This document shows, one piece after another, positions 43,048-52,578 of a stretch of 64,000 nucleotides of DNA (the stretch's first letter is position 1; each line of letters opens with the position of its first letter). The position numbers and the translations under genes were made by a program. The DNA is from an uncultured Marvinbryantia sp. Lineage in GTDB: Bacteria; Bacillota; Clostridia; Lachnospirales; Lachnospiraceae. The DNA lies in the NCBI RefSeq assembly GCF_905201705.1, contig NZ_CAJKOX010000011.1, forward strand, positions 1 to 64,000. Direction: 5' to 3'. The notes below the pieces were generated by a model. That model saw only the letters and a program-made list of their open reading frames with translations. It had not been told where the DNA came from and did not search any database.

Positions 43048-44073
43048 ATGGATTACAAGAAAGCTGGAGTAGATATCGAAGCCGGATACAGATCCGTGGA
43101 GCTGATGAAGGAGCATGTAAAGCGTACCATGCGGGAGGAGGTCCTCGGCGGCCTCGGCGGTTTTTCAGGCGCGTTTTCGCTGGCGAAGATCAAAAATATG
43201 GAAGAGCCGGTGCTGCTTTCTGGCACGGACGGCTGCGGCACCAAGGTGAAGCTTGCCTTCATTCTGGATAAGCATGACACCATCGGCATCGACGCGGTGG
43301 CGATGTGCGTGAACGACATTGCCTGCGCGGGCGGCGAGCCGCTGTTTTTCCTGGACTACATTGCCTGCGGAAAGAATTATCCGGAAAAAATCGCGGCGAT
43401 TGTAAGCGGTGTGGCGGAAGGTTGCGTACAGTCTGACTGTGCGCTGATCGGCGGCGAGACGGCGGAGCATCCGGGGCTGATGCCGGAGAACGAATACGAT
43501 ATCGCAGGCTTTGCGGTGGGCGTAGTTGATAAAAAGGATCTGATTACCGGAGAGGATATTAAGGCTGGCGATACGCTTATCGGTATCGCAAGCTCCGGCG
43601 TGCACAGCAACGGTTTTTCGCTGGTGCGCAAGGTGTTCTCCATGGATAAGGAAGCTTTAGATACATATTATGAAGAGCTTGGAAAGACGCTGGGCGAGGC
43701 GCTGCTTGCCCCGACAAGGATCTACGTAAAGGCGCTGCGCAGCGTCAAAGAGGCGGGTGTGCGCATTAAAGGCTGCAGTCACATTACCGGCGGCGGTTTC
43801 TATGAAAATATTCCGAGAATGCTGCCGGACGGCGCGCGGGCAGTGGTGAAAAAGGACAGCTACGAGGTTCCGGCAATCTTCAAAATGCTCGCAAAGGAAG
43901 GGCAGATCGCGGAACAGATGATGTATAATACGTTTAACATGGGTATCGGTATGGTGCTCGCGGTTGACCCGGCGGACGTGGAAAAAACGAAAGCGGCTCT
44001 TGCGGCGGCAGGTGAGACGGCATATGTGATCGGCAGCGTTGCCGCGGGTGAGAAAGGCGTGGAATTATGCTGA
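43048..44073 (+). CDS. purM: Phosphoribosylformylglycinamidine cyclo-ligase
   Basis: AIR synthetase of 341 aa that closes the imidazole ring. Family motifs are GTDGCGTKVKLAF, MCVNDIACAGGEPLFFLDYIA, GGETAEHPG and HITGGGFYENIPRML. GAGAGGAG precedes ATG 43048. It overlaps purN by 7 bp, so the two are coupled. Confidence 0.97.
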   Translation: MDYKKAGVDIEAGYRSVELMKEHVKRTMREEVLGGLGGFSGAFSLAKIKNMEEPVLLSGTDGCGTKVKLAFILDKHDTIGIDAVAMCVNDIACAGGEPLFFLDYIACGKNYPEKIAAIVSGVAEGCVQSDCALIGGETAEHPGLMPENEYDIAGFAVGVVDKKDLITGEDIKAGDTLIGIASSGVHSNGFSLVRKVFSMDKEALDTYYEELGKTLGEALLAPTRIYVKALRSVKEAGVRIKGCSHITGGGFYENIPRMLPDGARAVVKKDSYEVPAIFKMLAKEGQIAEQMMYNTFNMGIGMVLAVDPADVEKTKAALAAAGETAYVIGSVAAGEKGVELC

Positions 44074-44702
44074 AAATGATAGTGCTGGTATCCGGCGGCG
44101 GGACAAACCTGCAGGCGATCATCGATGCGATGGCGGCGGGGAAGATCACGAATGCAGAAATTGCGGCGGTGATCAGCAACAATCCGAACGCCTATGCGCT
44201 GAAGAGAGCAGAGCAGGCGGGCATTGAGGGCGTCTGCGTCTCTCCGAAGTCGTTTGAGACGAGAGATGCATTCAACCGGGCGCTGCTCGCAAAGATCCAG
44301 TCGTATGGGCCGGATCTGATCGTGCTGGCGGGATGTATGGTGGTAATTCCGAGAGAGATGGTACAGGCGTACCCGAATAAAATTATCAACATCCACCCGG
44401 CGCTGATCCCGTCTTTCTGCGGAACCGGCTATTATGGGCTGCGGGTGCACGAAAAGGCACTGGAGCGCGGCGTAAAACTTACCGGGGCAACGGTGCATTT
44501 TGTGGATGAGGGGACGGACACCGGACCGATCATTCTGCAGAAGGCGGTTGCAGTAAAACCGGACGACACGCCGGAGATTCTGCAGCGGCGCGTGATGGAG
44601 GAAGCAGAGTGGCAGATCATGCCGCAGGCGATCAATCTGATCGCAAACGGCTGCGTGAAGGTAGAAAACGGCAGAGTGATGATAAGCGGAGGAGAACAAT
44701 GA
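44067..44702 (+). CDS. purN: Phosphoribosylglycinamide formyltransferase (folate-dependent)
   Basis: Transfers formyl from 10-formyltetrahydrofolate to GAR, 211 aa. It shows LVSGGGTNLQAI at the start, NIHPALIPSF containing the catalytic His, and GATVHFVDEGTDTGPI containing the catalytic Asp. It overlaps purM upstream and purD downstream (ATGA). Confidence 0.97.
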   Translation: MLKMIVLVSGGGTNLQAIIDAMAAGKITNAEIAAVISNNPNAYALKRAEQAGIEGVCVSPKSFETRDAFNRALLAKIQSYGPDLIVLAGCMVVIPREMVQAYPNKIINIHPALIPSFCGTGYYGLRVHEKALERGVKLTGATVHFVDEGTDTGPIILQKAVAVKPDDTPEILQRRVMEEAEWQIMPQAINLIANGCVKVENGRVMISGGEQ

Positions 44703-45973
44703 AGGTACTGATTGTAGGGAGCGGCGGCAGAGAGCATGCGATCGCATGGAAGGTTGCCCGGAGTCCGAGAGTGGAAAAGATATACTGTGCGCCGGGAAAC
44801 GCGGGCATCGAAGAGTATGCGGAGTGCGTGAACATCGGCGCGATGGAATTTGAGAAGCTGGCGGCATTTGCGAAGGAAAAAGAAATCGATCTGACGGTCA
44901 TCGGCATGGATGATCCGCTGGTGGGCGGCGTTGTGGACGTTTTTGAAAAAGAAGGGCTCCGCGTGTTCGGACCGCGCGCGAACGCGGCGATCCTGGAGGG
45001 CTCCAAGGCATTCTCCAAGGATCTGATGAAGAAGTACCATATCCCGACGGCGGCATACGAAAACTTCAACGATCCGCAGGCAGCGCTCGCATACCTGGAG
45101 ACGGCGAAGTTCCCGATCGTTTTAAAGGCGGACGGGCTGGCGCTCGGAAAGGGCGTGCTGATCTGCAATAATCTGGAGGAAGCGAAGGCAGGCGTAAAGA
45201 CGATCATGCTTGATAAGCAGTTCGGAGCTTCCGGCAACTGCATGGTGATCGAAGAATTTATGACAGGCAGAGAGGTGTCCGTGCTCTCGTTTGTGGATGG
45301 AAAGACCATAAAGACCATGACAAGCGCGCAGGATCACAAGCGCGCAGGGGACGGCGACACCGGACTGAATACCGGCGGTATGGGAACCTTCTCGCCAAGT
45401 CCGTTCTATACGAAGGAGATCGACGAATTCTGTCAGAAGCATATTTACCAGCCGACTGTGGATGCGATGGCGGCGGAGGGAAGAGAATTTAAAGGAATTA
45501 TTTTCTTTGGCCTGATGCTGACGGCGGACGGTCCCAAGGTGCTGGAGTACAACGCAAGATTTGGCGATCCGGAGACGCAGGTCGTGCTTCCGCGTATGAA
45601 AACCGATATCGTGGACGTCTTTGAGGCGTGCATCGACGGCACGCTTGATGAAACAGAACTGGAATTTGAGGACAACGCGGCGGTCTGCGTGGTGCTTGCC
45701 TCCGCGGGCTATCCGGTAAAATATGAGAAGGGCTTTGTGATACGCGGTCTGGAGAATTTTGCGGATAAGGACGGCTACTACGTGTTCCACGCCGGTTCTA
45801 AGCGCACCGACGAGGGCATCGTCACAAACGGCGGCAGAGTGCTCGGCGTCACCGCTACAGGAAAGGATTTAAAGGAAGCGCGCGCAAATGCGTACGAGGC
45901 AGTGAACTGGATCGACTTTGACAACAAATATTATCGTCATGACATCGGAAAAGCGATTGATGAAGCAAATTAA
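44699..45973 (+). CDS. purD: Phosphoribosylamine-glycine ligase
   Basis: ATP-grasp GAR synthetase of 424 aa. It has MKVLIVGSGGREHAIAWK at the start, the ATP-grasp loop KADGLALGKGV, and EYNARFGDPETQ with the metal-binding residues. ATG 44699 overlaps the purN stop as ATGA, with GGAGGAG upstream; the open frame continues further 5' inside purN. It is the last gene of the pur run. Confidence 0.97.
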   Translation: MKVLIVGSGGREHAIAWKVARSPRVEKIYCAPGNAGIEEYAECVNIGAMEFEKLAAFAKEKEIDLTVIGMDDPLVGGVVDVFEKEGLRVFGPRANAAILEGSKAFSKDLMKKYHIPTAAYENFNDPQAALAYLETAKFPIVLKADGLALGKGVLICNNLEEAKAGVKTIMLDKQFGASGNCMVIEEFMTGREVSVLSFVDGKTIKTMTSAQDHKRAGDGDTGLNTGGMGTFSPSPFYTKEIDEFCQKHIYQPTVDAMAAEGREFKGIIFFGLMLTADGPKVLEYNARFGDPETQVVLPRMKTDIVDVFEACIDGTLDETELEFEDNAAVCVVLASAGYPVKYEKGFVIRGLENFADKDGYYVFHAGSKRTDEGIVTNGGRVLGVTATGKDLKEARANAYEAVNWIDFDNKYYRHDIGKAIDEAN

Positions 45974-45997
45974 AAAATGCAAAAGAGAGGTAGTATC

Positions 45998-47059
45998 ATG
46001 AAAACACTGAAAAGAACTTTTAAATGCGCGGTTGTATTTGCGATCGCGGCGCTGTGGATGATGTGCATGACGGCATCCGCTTCATCGGGAGATAACTCTC
46101 TGTACAGTCTTGGACTGGAAAATGCCACATCCTGTTCACCGGAATTCGTATATTCCACGTGGGAGTATAATGTTACGGTTCCGGCAGGTACCACAGAGCT
46201 GCTATTAAGCCCGGTCACATCGGATGAGAGCGCATCCATTGTTGACATCAGCGGCACACAGCTTGGCGAGGACGGCACCTCTACCTGCTACATTACGGTA
46301 GAAGCTGCCAACGGCGCACGGGTATCCTATACACTGTATGTATCGACGGACGCCGCGGCGGAGACGGAAGCGCCGGAGACGGAAAAGTCTGCGGAGCAGC
46401 AGGCGTCTGAGGAGGCTGCGAGACAGTCCGAGCAGGCAGCGAGCGAGGCGGCGCACGAGCAGCAGATCCAGTATGAGCAGATGCAGAATCAGGTGACGAC
46501 TCTCACGACTGAGAATGAAGATCTTACAGAACGCATTAATCTGCTGATGAAGATCATGTATGGTCTGGTTGGCTTTGCCGTACTGCTGCTCTTCTTCATA
46601 ATCAATCAGAGTCTGCGCAACAGGGATCTGAAAGAAGATCTGAAGGAAGCAAGAGAATTGTCAGAAGATAACAATGAGTTTGCACGTAAGGAACAGAATA
46701 TGCAGCAGACCTATTACTATAATCCTCAGCAGAATATGCCGCGCGGCATGGCTTCGGAGAGAACTTACGCAGCACAGCCGATGACAGACGTATCTACAAG
46801 CGTTCAGGAGACATTTGGGAATGCTTCTCAGGTACTGCAGGCACAGCCGATGCCGGGACAGGCAAGCGCACCGGCGCAGAAGCCGGAGGCGGCAGCGGCA
46901 CCGGTAAATGCAGCGCCACAGCCGGAGATGACGCAGGCAAACGCAGCGCCGCAGCCGAAGAGGCCGGCGGCAAATGCCGCACAGGCGCCGACGGAACCGG
47001 TTATGGTGCACCCGCAGACGGAAGAGCCGGATGTAAACGTAGAGATGATTGACTTATAA
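45998..47059 (+). CDS. Exported membrane protein with cadherin-like beta domain
   Basis: Protein of 353 aa. A signal peptide (to about residue 30) leads to a small beta-sandwich (about 32-118) of the cadherin-like type with SLYSLGLENATSC and YNVTVPAGTT. Then come a Glu/Gln/Ala-rich coiled coil (about 122-180), one membrane helix (about 185-207) and a Gln/Pro/Ala-rich cytoplasmic tail. The outside domain, coiled coil and inside tail suggest an envelope sensor or scaffold, but no function is known. ATG 45998 follows AGAGAGG. A terminator closes the gene. Confidence 0.75.
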   Translation: MKTLKRTFKCAVVFAIAALWMMCMTASASSGDNSLYSLGLENATSCSPEFVYSTWEYNVTVPAGTTELLLSPVTSDESASIVDISGTQLGEDGTSTCYITVEAANGARVSYTLYVSTDAAAETEAPETEKSAEQQASEEAARQSEQAASEAAHEQQIQYEQMQNQVTTLTTENEDLTERINLLMKIMYGLVGFAVLLLFFIINQSLRNRDLKEDLKEARELSEDNNEFARKEQNMQQTYYYNPQQNMPRGMASERTYAAQPMTDVSTSVQETFGNASQVLQAQPMPGQASAPAQKPEAAAAPVNAAPQPEMTQANAAPQPKRPAANAAQAPTEPVMVHPQTEEPDVNVEMIDL

Positions 47060-47066
47060 AGAACAG

Positions 47067-47097
47067 GGACTGCCGCGAAAAACGGCAGTCCTTTTTT
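47067..47097 (+). terminator. Terminator before the gntR-clpC operon
   Basis: The perfect 9-bp stem GGACTGCCG with CGGCAGTCC is followed by TTTTTT. Confidence 0.9.
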
Positions 47098-47111
47098 CCA
47101 GAAACTTTCCC

Positions 47112-47139
47112 TTGCATCTGCGATCAACTGTGCTATAAT
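47112..47139 (+). promoter_or_regulatory. Promoter of gntR-clpC
   Basis: TTGCAT (47112-47117) and TATAAT (47134-47139) are 16 bp apart, with an extended TG before the -10 box. I see no CtsR-type heptad repeat operator nearby. Confidence 0.7.
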
Positions 47140-47172
47140 GTATATAACAAAATGAAACGGAAGTGGTTACAG

Positions 47173-47553
47173 ATGATAATTGAAATTGATTTTCAGAGCG
47201 ACGAGGCGATCTATATACAGCTTAGGAATCAGATTATTCTGGGAATCGCGACGTCCGCCCTTCACGAGGGGGACGCGCTGCCGTCCGTGCGGCAGATGGC
47301 GGACGACATCGGCATCAATATGCACACGGTAAACAAGGCGTATTCCGTACTGCGCCAGGAAGGGTTTCTGCAGCTTGACCGCAGAAGAGGCGCTATTGTC
47401 TCGCTGGATGTGGACAAGATGCAGGCAATGGAGGAGATGCGCAGCGCCCTGCGGGTGCTTCTGGCAAAAGGCTGCTGCAAAAACATCAGCGGCGATGAAG
47501 TGCATACGATGATCGACGAGATATTAGACGATATGAAAAATGGAAGGATGTAG
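47173..47553 (+). CDS. GntR-family regulator upstream of clpC
   Basis: YtrA-type short GntR protein of 126 aa. The winged helix contains AIYIQLRNQIILGI and PSVRQMADDIGINMHTVNKAYSVL, with a short helical C-terminus. ATG 47173 follows GGAAGTGG; a longer frame begins at 47152. It lies 6 bp before clpC, so the two are cotranscribed. It may replace CtsR as regulator of clpC, which is an inference from position. Confidence 0.88.
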   Translation: MIIEIDFQSDEAIYIQLRNQIILGIATSALHEGDALPSVRQMADDIGINMHTVNKAYSVLRQEGFLQLDRRRGAIVSLDVDKMQAMEEMRSALRVLLAKGCCKNISGDEVHTMIDEILDDMKNGRM

Positions 47554-47559
47554 ACATAT

Positions 47560-49998
47560 ATGCAATATACAGAACAGGCAGCACATGCGCTGAAGCTTGC
47601 ACAGCAGACGGCGAAGAAATGCGGACAGAGCTATATTGGTTCAGAGCATTTGCTTTTAGGTCTTCTCAGGGAGAAGGGCGGCATGGCGTCTGCGATTCTT
47701 CTGCAGCACAAAGTGGAGGAAGAAAAGGTGCTGGAGCTTGTCAGGGATCTGATCGTGCCGGAGGGCACGCTTGCAGAGCCGGAGATGATCATGTATTCCC
47801 CGCGCGCGGAGGCGATCCTTGAGCAGGCGGAGACAGAAGCAAGGTTTTTCCGTCAGAAGGAGATCGGCACTGAGCATCTGCTGCTCGCTCTTTTAAAAGA
47901 CACCGACTGCGTGGCGATGCGCCTTCTCCATACCATGGGCGTACAGGTGCAGAAGGTATTTATGGACGTGCTGGAGTGTCTTGGGCTGGAGGAGTCACGG
48001 TACCGCGAGTATGTTCAGCAGGTACAGGAGAGAGGGCAGGCTGGCGCCGGCGATATGCTGGAGCGCTTCAGCAGAAACCTCACGCAGCAGGCGATGGACG
48101 GAAAGCTCGATCCGGTTATCGGAAGAGAGCAGGAGATCCGGCGTATTATCCAGATCCTCGGCCGGCGGACGAAAAACAACCCCTGTCTGATCGGGGAACC
48201 GGGTGTCGGCAAGACGGCGATCGTCGAGGGGCTTGCGCAGCGGATCGTAGCGGGTACTGTCCCGGATGTCATCCGTGGCAAACAGATCTATACGCTGGAT
48301 ATGGCGGCGATGGTCGCCGGTTCCAAATACCGCGGCGAGTTTGAGGAACGTATCAAGAAGGTGATCCAGGAGGTAAGCGCCCGCAGCGATGTACTTTTGT
48401 TTATCGACGAACTGCATACCATCATCGGGGCAGGCGGCGCTGAGGGAGCGATGGATGCTTCCAATATCTTAAAACCGGCGCTCTCGCGCGGCGAGATGCA
48501 GCTGATTGGTGCGACGACTATTACGGAGTACCGCAAATATATTGAAAAAGACCCGGCGCTGGAGCGCAGATTCCAGTCCGTTTCCGTGGAGGAGCCGAAT
48601 GAGGAGGATGCGATCGCTATTTTGAAAGGACTGCGTCCGAACTACGAGGCGCACCATAAGGTAAAGATCACGGACGAGGCGATCGATGCGGCAGTGAAAT
48701 ATTCCGCGCGCTATATCAGCGACCGCTACCTGCCGGATAAGGCAATCGACCTCATCGATGAAGCAGCGTCCGGAAAGCAGATCAGCGGCGCTTCCGTGCC
48801 GGATGGCATAGAGAAGCTGCAGGCGGCGGTGGATGAGCTTTCCGAGAAGAAAGAGCAGGCGATCATCCTTGGAAACTGGGAGGAGGCGCAGGCGCTGAAC
48901 CGCACGCAGGAGGCGACGCTCAAAAAACTGGCAGCCACGCAGAAGCGTCTGGCACAGAAGGGCGGCGTCCGCCGCCAGGAGATCGGCGAGGCGGATATCG
49001 CGGAGATCGTATCCATGTGGACGAAGATTCCGGTACAGCGGCTGGCGGAGAAGGAGACGAAGCGGCTGATGAAGCTGGAGCAGACGCTGCATAAGCGTGT
49101 GATCGGACAGGATGAGGCGGTCACGGCGGTGGCGAAGGCGGTCAAGCGCGGAAGAGTTGGTCTGAAGGACCCGGCGCGCCCGATCGGTTCCTTCCTGTTC
49201 CTTGGTCCGACCGGCGTCGGCAAGACGGAGCTGTCCAAGGTACTCGCCGAGGTGGTGTTTGGCAGCGAGCAGTCGATGATCCGCGTCGATATGTCGGAAT
49301 ATATGGAGAAGCACAGCGTGTCCCGTCTGGTCGGCTCACCGCCCGGATACGTCGGTTATGAGGAGGGCGGCCAGCTCAGCGAGAAGGTGCGCCGCAATCC
49401 GTACTCGGTTATCCTGCTGGATGAGGTGGAGAAAGCGCACCCCGATGTGTTCAACATTCTTCTGCAGGTGTTGGATGACGGGCACATCACCGATGCCCAG
49501 GGCAGAAAGGTGGATTTTAAGAACACCATTATCATTATGACGTCGAATGCCGGGGCGCAGGCGATCGTCGAGCCGAAGAAGCTTGGCTTCACGGCGGTGA
49601 ACGACGAAAAGCAGAATTACCAGCGCATGAAGAGCAGTGTGATGGAGGAAGTAAAGCGGCTGTTTAAGCCGGAATTTCTCAATCGTATTGATGAGATCAT
49701 CGTGTTCCGGTCTTTAAATAAAGAGGAGATTGACCGCATTGTCGGACTTCTCTTAGGAGATTTTGAGGAGCGGTGTAAAAAACAGATGGACATCACTTTA
49801 AACGTTCGTCCGTCTGTGAAGAAATATATTGCCGAAAAGGGCTTTGATCCGAAATTCGGCGCGCGTCCGTTAAAACGTGCGATCCAGTCGCAGGTGGAGG
49901 ACGCTCTGGCGGAAGAAATTTTATCCGGGCGCGTTTCGCAGGGCGATACGGTTGCTGTGAAAATGACGAACGGTAAGATTAAATTTGAAAAACAGTAA
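47560..49998 (+). CDS. clpC: ClpC-type AAA+ protease chaperone
   Basis: Hexameric unfoldase of 812 aa that feeds ClpP. Two N-terminal Clp repeats (1-145) precede the first AAA domain (GEPGVGKTAIVEG, LLFIDELHTIIGAGG). A middle region includes a short UVR-like segment (NWEEAQALNRTQ). The second AAA domain has GPTGVGKTELSK and ILLDEVEKAHPDVF. It differs from the usual ctsR-mcsA-mcsB-clpC operon in having a GntR regulator and no mcsA or mcsB beside it. AAGGATG is a weak ribosome binding site. Confidence 0.95.
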   Translation: MQYTEQAAHALKLAQQTAKKCGQSYIGSEHLLLGLLREKGGMASAILLQHKVEEEKVLELVRDLIVPEGTLAEPEMIMYSPRAEAILEQAETEARFFRQKEIGTEHLLLALLKDTDCVAMRLLHTMGVQVQKVFMDVLECLGLEESRYREYVQQVQERGQAGAGDMLERFSRNLTQQAMDGKLDPVIGREQEIRRIIQILGRRTKNNPCLIGEPGVGKTAIVEGLAQRIVAGTVPDVIRGKQIYTLDMAAMVAGSKYRGEFEERIKKVIQEVSARSDVLLFIDELHTIIGAGGAEGAMDASNILKPALSRGEMQLIGATTITEYRKYIEKDPALERRFQSVSVEEPNEEDAIAILKGLRPNYEAHHKVKITDEAIDAAVKYSARYISDRYLPDKAIDLIDEAASGKQISGASVPDGIEKLQAAVDELSEKKEQAIILGNWEEAQALNRTQEATLKKLAATQKRLAQKGGVRRQEIGEADIAEIVSMWTKIPVQRLAEKETKRLMKLEQTLHKRVIGQDEAVTAVAKAVKRGRVGLKDPARPIGSFLFLGPTGVGKTELSKVLAEVVFGSEQSMIRVDMSEYMEKHSVSRLVGSPPGYVGYEEGGQLSEKVRRNPYSVILLDEVEKAHPDVFNILLQVLDDGHITDAQGRKVDFKNTIIIMTSNAGAQAIVEPKKLGFTAVNDEKQNYQRMKSSVMEEVKRLFKPEFLNRIDEIIVFRSLNKEEIDRIVGLLLGDFEERCKKQMDITLNVRPSVKKYIAEKGFDPKFGARPLKRAIQSQVEDALAEEILSGRVSQGDTVAVKMTNGKIKFEKQ

Positions 49999-50021
49999 GA
50001 TAAAAATGGGAGGACAGTGAA

Positions 50022-50432
50022 ATGTCAGTAGTAGAATCTTTGATCCGCAAAGAAACCGATGGAACCATCAGCTTTGGAAATTACCTTCTGGATAAGAAAT
50101 CCAAGGTGTCTGATTTTGAGAACGCCGGGGATATTTACAAGGTAAAATCGTTCCGCGAGATTACCAAGCTGGAGAAAAACGAGATGTTCGTTTACGAATC
50201 TGTTCCGGGGACGGCGGTGCATCATCTGAAGGAGACCGGGGACGGTATGGAGTTTGCGGTAGAGGGCGCGCAGGATGCGCAGATCACCGTGGAGATGGAA
50301 GCCGAAACTGTTTACGAGATCGAGATTGACGGCGAGAGCACCGGAACGATGAAAACAAATTTGGGCGGAAAGCTTTCTCTGAGCGTTGAGCTGGAGGCTG
50401 GAAAGAGCGTTTCCGTTAAGATTGCGAAGTAG
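50022..50432 (+). CDS. Conserved beta-rich protein of unknown function
   Basis: Protein of 136 aa, without signal peptide or membrane helix. Residues 1-60 look alpha/beta (SFGNYLLDKKSKVSDFENAGD) and the rest forms repeated beta strands (ITVEMEAETVYEIEIDGE). I do not recognise a family. GGGAGG precedes ATG 50022. It lies between clpC and radA, 4 bp before radA, and so is probably cotranscribed with them. Confidence 0.7.
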   Translation: MSVVESLIRKETDGTISFGNYLLDKKSKVSDFENAGDIYKVKSFREITKLEKNEMFVYESVPGTAVHHLKETGDGMEFAVEGAQDAQITVEMEAETVYEIEIDGESTGTMKTNLGGKLSLSVELEAGKSVSVKIAK

Positions 50433-50436
50433 GAAG

Positions 50437-51840
50437 ATGGCAAAAACGAAGGGAACTGTATTTTTCTGTCAGAACTGCGGCTATGAGTCAGCAAAGTGGC
50501 AGGGACAGTGTCCGGGCTGCCACGAGTGGAACACCTTTGTGGAAGAACCGGCTGCGCCGAAAAAGAGCGCTGCGGGAAAGAACACCCGGCCGTCTGTACC
50601 AGTATCCGAACCGGTGCGTCTTTCGGAGATCAGCGCGGACGAGAGCGAGCGTACCTCGTCGGGCATGGCGGAGCTGGACCGCGTGCTCGGCGGCGGCATT
50701 GTGTCAGGCTCGCTGATCTTAGTGGGCGGTGATCCCGGTATCGGAAAATCGACCCTGCTTCTGCAGGTATGCCGCGATCTTGTCAACCGGGGGCATAAGG
50801 TGCTGTATATCTCCGGAGAGGAATCTGCGCGGCAGTTAAAGCTGCGTGCGCAGCGCGTCGGGCGCTTTGCGGAAGAACTGATGGTACTCTGTGAGACAAA
50901 TCTGGACACGATCTGCGAGGTATTGCAGCGGCAGAAGCCGGAGTTTGTGGTGATTGATTCCATCCAGACCATGTACAGCGAGGAGGTGGCGTCGGCGCCG
51001 GGAAGCGTCTCCCAGGTGCGTCAGGCGACCGGCGTGTTCATGCAGATCGCAAAGGGCATGGGCATCACTGTATTTCTGGTCGGTCATGTCACAAAGGAGG
51101 GCGTCGTGGCGGGACCGCGCGTGCTGGAGCACATGGTTGACACCGTGCTCTATTTTGAGGGAGACCGTCACGCCGCTTATCGTATCCTGCGCGGTGTGAA
51201 AAACCGTTTTGGCTCGACAAACGAGATCGGCGTCTTTGAGATGCGCGACACCGGGCTTGTCGAGGTGGAAAATCCGTCGGAATATATGCTGAGCGGCAAG
51301 CTGGAGAACGCCTCCGGCTCTGTGGTGGCGTGCTCCATGGAAGGCACGCGTCCGGTCTTGGTGGAGATCCAGGCGCTTGTCTGCCAGAGCAATCTGCCGA
51401 TGCCGCGCCGCACCACGGCAGGGACAGATTTTAACCGTGTCAATCTGCTGCTTGCCGTGTTGGAAAAGCGCGCGGGCATCCATCTGTCCGCCTGTGATGT
51501 CTATGTCAACATTGCCGGCGGCATCAAGATGACGGAGCCTGCGATCGATCTTGGACTTATCCTGGCGCTGGTATCCAGCTATAAGGACATCGCCGTGGAC
51601 GAAAAGCTCATTGCTTTCGGCGAGGTGGGCTTAAGCGGAGAAATCCGCGCCGTCAACATGGCAAAGCAGCGGGCTGACGAAGCAAGAAAGCTCGGCTTCA
51701 CTACCGTGCTGATGCCGGAGGTGTCTGTCAAAACCGTCGGCAGGATCCCCGGATTGAAGATCGTCGGGTTCAAAACCGTGCGGGAAGCCGTGTTCTATAT
51801 ATTAAGCGGCGAGGACGCAGGACTGCCGTTTTCATCCTGA
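50437..51840 (+). CDS. radA: DNA repair protein RadA/Sms
   Basis: Branch-migration ATPase of 467 aa that acts with RecA. It has an N-terminal zinc finger (CQNCGYESAKWQGQCPGC), a RecA-like core with Walker A GGDPGIGKST, the RadA hallmark KNRFGSTNEIG, and a C-terminal Lon-protease-like domain. ATG 50437 follows AGGAAG; an upstream in-frame start lies inside the previous gene. The clpC-radA proximity matches many Firmicutes. Confidence 0.97.
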   Translation: MAKTKGTVFFCQNCGYESAKWQGQCPGCHEWNTFVEEPAAPKKSAAGKNTRPSVPVSEPVRLSEISADESERTSSGMAELDRVLGGGIVSGSLILVGGDPGIGKSTLLLQVCRDLVNRGHKVLYISGEESARQLKLRAQRVGRFAEELMVLCETNLDTICEVLQRQKPEFVVIDSIQTMYSEEVASAPGSVSQVRQATGVFMQIAKGMGITVFLVGHVTKEGVVAGPRVLEHMVDTVLYFEGDRHAAYRILRGVKNRFGSTNEIGVFEMRDTGLVEVENPSEYMLSGKLENASGSVVACSMEGTRPVLVEIQALVCQSNLPMPRRTTAGTDFNRVNLLLAVLEKRAGIHLSACDVYVNIAGGIKMTEPAIDLGLILALVSSYKDIAVDEKLIAFGEVGLSGEIRAVNMAKQRADEARKLGFTTVLMPEVSVKTVGRIPGLKIVGFKTVREAVFYILSGEDAGLPFSS

Positions 51841-51872
51841 GCGGGTTGATAAAAATTCTCACTGGAAATCCA

Positions 51873-51936
51873 TTGACAAATCGTGAAATAATTACTATAA
51901 TTTGAATGAAATTCGGCAAAACAGCAGAATGCCGAA
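51873..51936 (+). promoter_or_regulatory. Promoter and operator-like repeat of the AbiE pair
   Basis: TTGACA (51873-51878) and TATAAT (51896-51901) are exactly 17 bp apart. The inverted repeat TTCGGCA (51912-51918) and TGCCGAA (51930-51936) lies just downstream of the start site. AbiEi antitoxins are known to autorepress through inverted repeats, so this is a plausible operator. Confidence 0.7.
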
Positions 51937-51990
51937 AAATATTTAAATAATTATCATGAATTTGGACATACTGGAATTGAGGTGAGTAAG

Positions 51991-52578
51991 ATGAAAAAGA
52001 CAGCACAGATTTCCAATGACCAAATGATTTTTTCAGTTCAAGAGCTGAAAGATAAAGGTTTTTCATATTACAAAATTAATCAGATGGTTGACCAGGGGAT
52101 CCTGATAAAACTGAATAAGAAATATTATGAAAATGCAAATTTTGATGGTGAGGGATCAGATTTCTACTATGCCTATGCATATGTACCAGACGGAGTGGTT
52201 TGTCTGCTAAGTGCAGCTGTGTATTATAATCTGTCTACTTATCGCCCGGATGTCATTGATGTTGCAATTCCAAGAAAAGCAAAGGTATCAACATTACCGG
52301 ATTGGCCGGAATTGAATGTATGCTATTTTACAGATGACCGATTTAGTATTGGTATCGAGACCGTAGAGGATGGAGATAACAGATTTCGTATTTATGATAT
52401 CGAGAAAACTGTTGTTGATATCGTTTTCTACAGGGAAAAAATAGGAATTGAAGAAACGAAAGAAGTTCTTACAACTTATCTGCATCGGAGGGATCGTAAT
52501 CTGAACAGGCTGATCAGATATGCGGAGCTGCTCAAATGTGGGGATGTAATGAAAAAGTATCTGGAGATGCTAATATGA
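51991..52578 (+). CDS. AbiEi-like antitoxin/repressor (type IV toxin-antitoxin)
   Basis: Protein of 195 aa. An N-terminal winged-helix region (FSVQELKDKGFSYYKINQMVDQGIL) is followed by an AbiEi-type domain with VVCLLSAAVYYNLST and the DIEKTVVDIVFYREK segment. In AbiE systems this protein represses the operon and counters the toxin. ATG 51991 follows GAGGTGAG. It overlaps the toxin gene as ATGA. The pair is A/T-rich relative to radA, suggesting transfer. Confidence 0.85.
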   Translation: MKKTAQISNDQMIFSVQELKDKGFSYYKINQMVDQGILIKLNKKYYENANFDGEGSDFYYAYAYVPDGVVCLLSAAVYYNLSTYRPDVIDVAIPRKAKVSTLPDWPELNVCYFTDDRFSIGIETVEDGDNRFRIYDIEKTVVDIVFYREKIGIEETKEVLTTYLHRRDRNLNRLIRYAELLKCGDVMKKYLEMLI

